Shown here: positions 30,719-32,835 of the stretch, piece by piece
Position numbering within the stretch: the stretch's first letter is position 1
Layout: each line of letters starts with the position of its first letter
DNA from: Korarchaeum sp964519515
Lineage (GTDB): Archaea; Korarchaeota; Korarchaeia; Korarchaeales; Korarchaeaceae
Length of the DNA: 32,835 nt
Assembly (NCBI GenBank): GCA_964519515.1
Contig: CAZFIJ010000039.1
Coordinates: forward strand, 1-32,835
Reading direction: 5' to 3'
Position numbers and translations under genes: made by a program
The notes under the pieces: model-generated
Seen by the model: the letters and a program-made list of their open reading frames with translations, nothing else
What the model was told of the DNA's origin: nothing
Database searches by the model: none

Positions 30719-31365
30719 GTGGAGGTCCGCGAGATCCAAGCCCATGTCGATCTCAGCACAGTCATGCTATCTTTGAATTTTAAGCTTCTAAGGAGAGAGC
30801 TCAAACGCTCTCTAGGAGGAGGGATGATAGTACTAGGACTGAAAGGAGCTGATAATCATGAGATAATTCAAGAGCTCCAAATTCTCAGCTTCGTGCTCGA
30901 TGTACTCAGGAATCCTGAGAAACTGTTAGTACACCCGGCCTCGAGATATTCAATGGTCATAGGTTGCTCCATGGCCTCCGGTGTTAGAGCTCTCTTTCAA
31001 GCTTTGATAATCCTACCTGTAGCCCTCATAATCGGTGTACGCTTCATTCAAAATTCGGTGTACTTTACGCTAGCTTTCATGATAATCTTCATTCATGAAG
31101 ACAAGGGAGATGTCTATGGGGATAGGTCAAGCTATAGTGATGCCCCCTTTCTTCGCTAGCAACGCTTTATACCCGATACAGATGATGCCCCCGATACTGA
31201 GGGAGCTCTCATCAATCGACCCATTGAGCTACGTAGTAGATGCCGTCAGAGGGTTACTCATCACTAGAGAGCTCTCCAATCTCATACTGGATATAATCGC
31301 AAGCTACATCCGATATCATAATGTTCGTATGGGCATCTATTAGCTTCAGGAGGATCATAGAGTGA
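30719..31365 (+). pseudogene. ABC-2-type permease, truncated and frameshifted
   Basis: Three frames in succession carry pieces of one ABC-2 transporter permease. The first (from about 30719) contains NPEKLLVHPASRYSMVIG and a hydrophobic helix ALIILPVALIIGV. The second (from about 31095) has MPPFFASNALYPIQMMP and SSIDPLSYVVDAVRGLLI, the most conserved part of the family. The third (from about 31318) has IMFVWASISFRRIIE, the usual terminal helix and Arg-Arg end, with the stop at 31363-31365. At least two frameshifts are needed, and the N-terminal membrane helices are missing or scrambled. No ATPase partner gene lies beside it. I read it as a decaying exporter gene. Confidence 0.75.
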
Positions 31366-31435
31366 GAGCTAATGTTTACTAACTCAGGAACTTCCACTCT
31401 TATTCCTATATGGGAGCTCAATAAACCCATTATCC

Positions 31436-31732
31436 TTAATTCAAGCCTGGAAGACTCTCCATAGGATAAAGCCAATAGTTATCCAAGAGTTTCCTAAGTT
31501 CATCTATCAATGGACCCTTAGCTAAATTCGTATTAATGGAGAAACTCCTATTACTGATCCTCCCGCTTTTATCTATTTCATAGAAAAGGCTCACCAAGAG
31601 ATAATTCTTTCCCTCAGGGATTTCCCTAATGTTAGCGTGAAACTGCTCCCCGAACTTCAACTTGCTCCTAGGTGTAAGCAGGACTCCGGGATCCCTCTCC
31701 CAGACGTAGAGCAAGTCGAGTCTCTGGGGCAT
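31436..31732 (-). CDS. Small hypothetical protein
   Basis: An unrecognised 98-residue frame with no membrane segment and a mixed alpha/beta look (YVWERDPGVLLTP, KNYLLVSLFYEIDKSG, PLIDELRKLLDNYW). A TATA-like AATTAAATTA (31751-31760) lies about 23 bases before its ATG, consistent with a leaderless mRNA. It is divergent from the winged-helix regulator gene and shares the gap with the tandem repeat. Being next to a pseudogene, it may itself be a remnant. Confidence 0.45.
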   Translation of the reverse strand: MPQRLDLLYVWERDPGVLLTPRSKLKFGEQFHANIREIPEGKNYLLVSLFYEIDKSGRISNRSFSINTNLAKGPLIDELRKLLDNYWLYPMESLPGLN

Positions 31733-31772
31733 AATTACACAAGAATAGAAAATTAAATTAAAATTTTCAGTT

Positions 31773-31806
31773 AAAAAATTGGAGGAGACAAAAAATTGGA
31801 GGAGAC
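31773..31806. repeat. Perfect tandem 17-base repeat, candidate operator
   Basis: AAAAAATTGGAGGAGAC occurs twice head to tail (31773-31789 and 31790-31806) in the gap between divergent genes. It lies about 17 bases upstream of the TATA box at 31824-31833, a position typical of archaeal activator or repressor sites. Confidence 0.6.
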
Positions 31807-31823
31807 TAATTGTGATCGGCCGA

Positions 31824-31833
31824 CTATATAAAA
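31824..31833 (+). promoter_or_regulatory. TATA box for winged-helix regulator gene
   Basis: CTATATAAAA is a strong archaeal TATA box. The predicted transcript start near 31855 leaves a leader of fewer than ten bases before ATG 31863, and no ribosome site is seen. Confidence 0.65.
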
Positions 31834-31862
31834 ATTCTGAGAGATCTAGTGAATTTTAAAAA

Positions 31863-32351
31863 ATGAATTCGATGTCCCGTCATATTGGCGAAGTTTTGCG
31901 ATTATATAGAGCTGAACTCTGGGAAACGCTTATAACTGATGTATTCATATACTGGTATATGTTCAGACCAGTTCATGGGATACTCCTAGATGCCTTACTA
32001 TCCAGCCCCCAAGGGAGCTCCATGAATGCTTTGGCGAATCGCGTGAGGGGGAAGGTAGCGAGATCTATAGTTCTAAGGGAAGTCAAGAAGTTAGTTGAGA
32101 TGGGGCTCGTTGATGTCTCTGAGGACTCGAGGCATAAGCAGAGGAAGATAATCTTGCCTAATGAGGACTTAGTTCATCTATCGAGTAAGCTCTCTGAGAT
32201 TAGATGCGATCAAGATGCCTTAACTGGCATCGGAAGGATGCTCTCCCTCCTCAGAGATGCTAAGAGGAGCCACTTTAACAAACATCTGATAGATTACCTG
32301 AAGTACAGGATCAAGGAGGAGTTCTCCACTATTTTAGAGGTGATAGAATGA
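31863..32351 (+). CDS. Winged helix-turn-helix transcription regulator
   Basis: A 162-residue protein. After an N-terminal helix rich in aromatic residues, residues about 35-105 form a winged helix: GILLDALLSSPQ, SSMNALANRVRGKVARSIVLREVKKLVEMGL (helix-turn-helix with recognition helix) and a charged hairpin SRHKQRKIIL. The C-terminal third is helical and may dimerise. This is MarR/PadR-like in outline, but I cannot assign a subfamily. Its promoter has a clear TATA box and a tandem 17-base repeat upstream, a likely autoregulatory site. The stop overlaps the next short ORF as ATGA. Confidence 0.75.
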   Translation: MNSMSRHIGEVLRLYRAELWETLITDVFIYWYMFRPVHGILLDALLSSPQGSSMNALANRVRGKVARSIVLREVKKLVEMGLVDVSEDSRHKQRKIILPNEDLVHLSSKLSEIRCDQDALTGIGRMLSLLRDAKRSHFNKHLIDYLKYRIKEEFSTILEVIE

Positions 32352-32494
32352 GTGAGAAGATGGTCTTGAAAGTGAAAGGCATTGAGAAGGCAGTAGAGCT
32401 TTTCATGGACCTTCAGAAGAGATATCCCATGAGATCGATAGAGGTGTACGTCTATGGATGTAGTGATAACGAGCGACAGGACGATGATAACTGA
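32348..32494 (+). CDS. Putative 48-residue overlapping ORF
   Basis: Starting with an ATGA overlap on the regulator's stop codon, this frame encodes MSEKMVLKVKGIEKAVELF and continues with an amphipathic helix and a strand (SIEVYVYG), ending NERQDDDN. The first 38 residues look like real coding sequence. The end runs 41 bases into the radical SAM gene in another frame. It may be a genuine coupled small protein, or a gene whose tail was lost. No family was recognised. Confidence 0.4.
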   Translation: MSEKMVLKVKGIEKAVELFMDLQKRYPMRSIEVYVYGCSDNERQDDDN

Positions 32495-32835
32495 TCACCA
32501 TGGGAAGGAATTCTTAGGGTTCATGACGACAGCTCCCCCGATATTCCTCCCGGAGAAGATATGGATGAGTATAGCGGCACCTAAGATCAAAGTTAATGAG
32601 ATAGGTGAACCTTGCCAAGCTCCTTACGGTTTAAGGAAGATAGAAGCAGCCCTCCTCGATGCTGGGATAGATGCAGCTGTCATAGATCCCGATCACTTAT
32701 CGAAACATCCTGAGGCTAAAGTAGTGGCTATAGGCCACCACGATTACTTCGCCTTAGGCCCTCCGAGCAGCGAATGGTGGGTGCTCACTGGGAAGGAGCC
32801 AGTTAACGCTAGGAGCTTCAGGAAGTTCATGGAGA
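32454..32835 (+). CDS. Radical SAM/B12-binding-type Fe-S oxidoreductase, N-terminal part (cut by window end)
   Basis: The frame opens MDVVITSDRTMITDHHGKE and runs to the window edge without a stop (127 codons). Further landmarks are LGFMTTAPP, APYGLRKIEAALLDAGID and VIDPDHL, then AIGHHDYFALGPPSS. This is the N-terminal region of a family of archaeal radical SAM proteins annotated as B12-binding Fe-S oxidoreductases; the cluster-binding Cys motif should lie beyond the edge. GAGGTG seven bases before ATG fixes the start. Function unknown. It lies in one transcript with the winged-helix regulator and the 48-residue ORF. Confidence 0.75.
   Translation, partial: MDVVITSDRTMITDHHGKEFLGFMTTAPPIFLPEKIWMSIAAPKIKVNEIGEPCQAPYGLRKIEAALLDAGIDAAVIDPDHLSKHPEAKVVAIGHHDYFALGPPSSEWWVLTGKEPVNARSFRKFME

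Noticed and set aside
30719..31159. Intact 146-residue membrane protein
   Set aside because: Its frame loses similarity after the hydrophobic helix while the next conserved ABC-2 segments continue in other frames, so it is part of a pseudogene.

Overview
This window reads as part of a chromosome from a thermophilic or hyperthermophilic archaeon of the TACK group. The gene complement (peptide- and amino-acid-fermenting enzymes, archaeal AbrB-PhoU regulator, CopB ATPase, rubrerythrin, AmmeMemoRadiSam radical SAM enzyme) and the style (heavy AGG/AGA and ATA codons, TATA boxes about 25 bases before leaderless starts, GGTGATC-type ribosome sites inside operons) would fit a Korarchaeum-like organism. 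The lineage is an inference from overall resemblance, not proven. I see no rRNA, tRNA, CRISPR array, transposase or prophage.

Layout. 1-6976: a decayed OppD-type C-terminus opposes the 5' end of a metallo-beta-lactamase-fold gene; then a coiled-coil nuclease-like protein, a YHS-CopB copper ATPase, rubrerythrin, a creatininase-family hydrolase, and an operon of two membrane proteins. 7070-10434: a glycyl radical enzyme and its activase. Its active-site residues line up with trans-4-hydroxy-L-proline dehydratase (HypD). 10487-14846: an HtrA-like protease, then on the minus strand a threonine dehydratase plus RidA pair, a secreted five-bladed-propeller glycosidase-like protein, and two genes of the NifX-like/DUF5320 type that share a promoter motif. 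14949-18778: a plus-strand run with a CPA2 antiporter overlapping a fluoroacetyl-CoA-type thioesterase, then a compact operon of a four-CBS protein, a TusA-like protein and the cysteine desulfurase SufS.

18798-27617 is mainly minus strand: a DASS anion transporter with an unusual leader, an AT-rich 450-base gap, a CPBP-family membrane protein lacking both catalytic histidines, AmrS overlapping a membrane-tethered winged-helix regulator, two secreted or anchored proteins (one carrying a dense array of N-glycosylation sequons), a CDF metal transporter with an enlarged cytosolic part, and an ECF S-component-like protein. 27712-29708 is a plus-strand set: AbrB-PhoU, nitroreductase, flavin reductase. 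29664-32835 holds a secreted glucuronyl C5-epimerase-like protein, a frameshifted ABC-2 permease pseudogene, a small hypothetical, a winged-helix regulator behind a tandem 17-base repeat, a 48-residue overlapping ORF, and the start of a radical SAM protein cut off by the window edge.

Together the genes suggest anaerobic amino-acid metabolism (hydroxyproline and threonine breakdown, RidA clean-up), sulfur mobilisation, metal and oxidative defence, and an elaborate secreted and membrane-anchored surface set. No single locus is plainly a new defence or mobile system. The most interesting leads are the HypD pair, the antiporter-thioesterase pair, the CBS-TusA-SufS operon, the membrane-tethered regulator fused by overlap to AmrS, and the sequon array.
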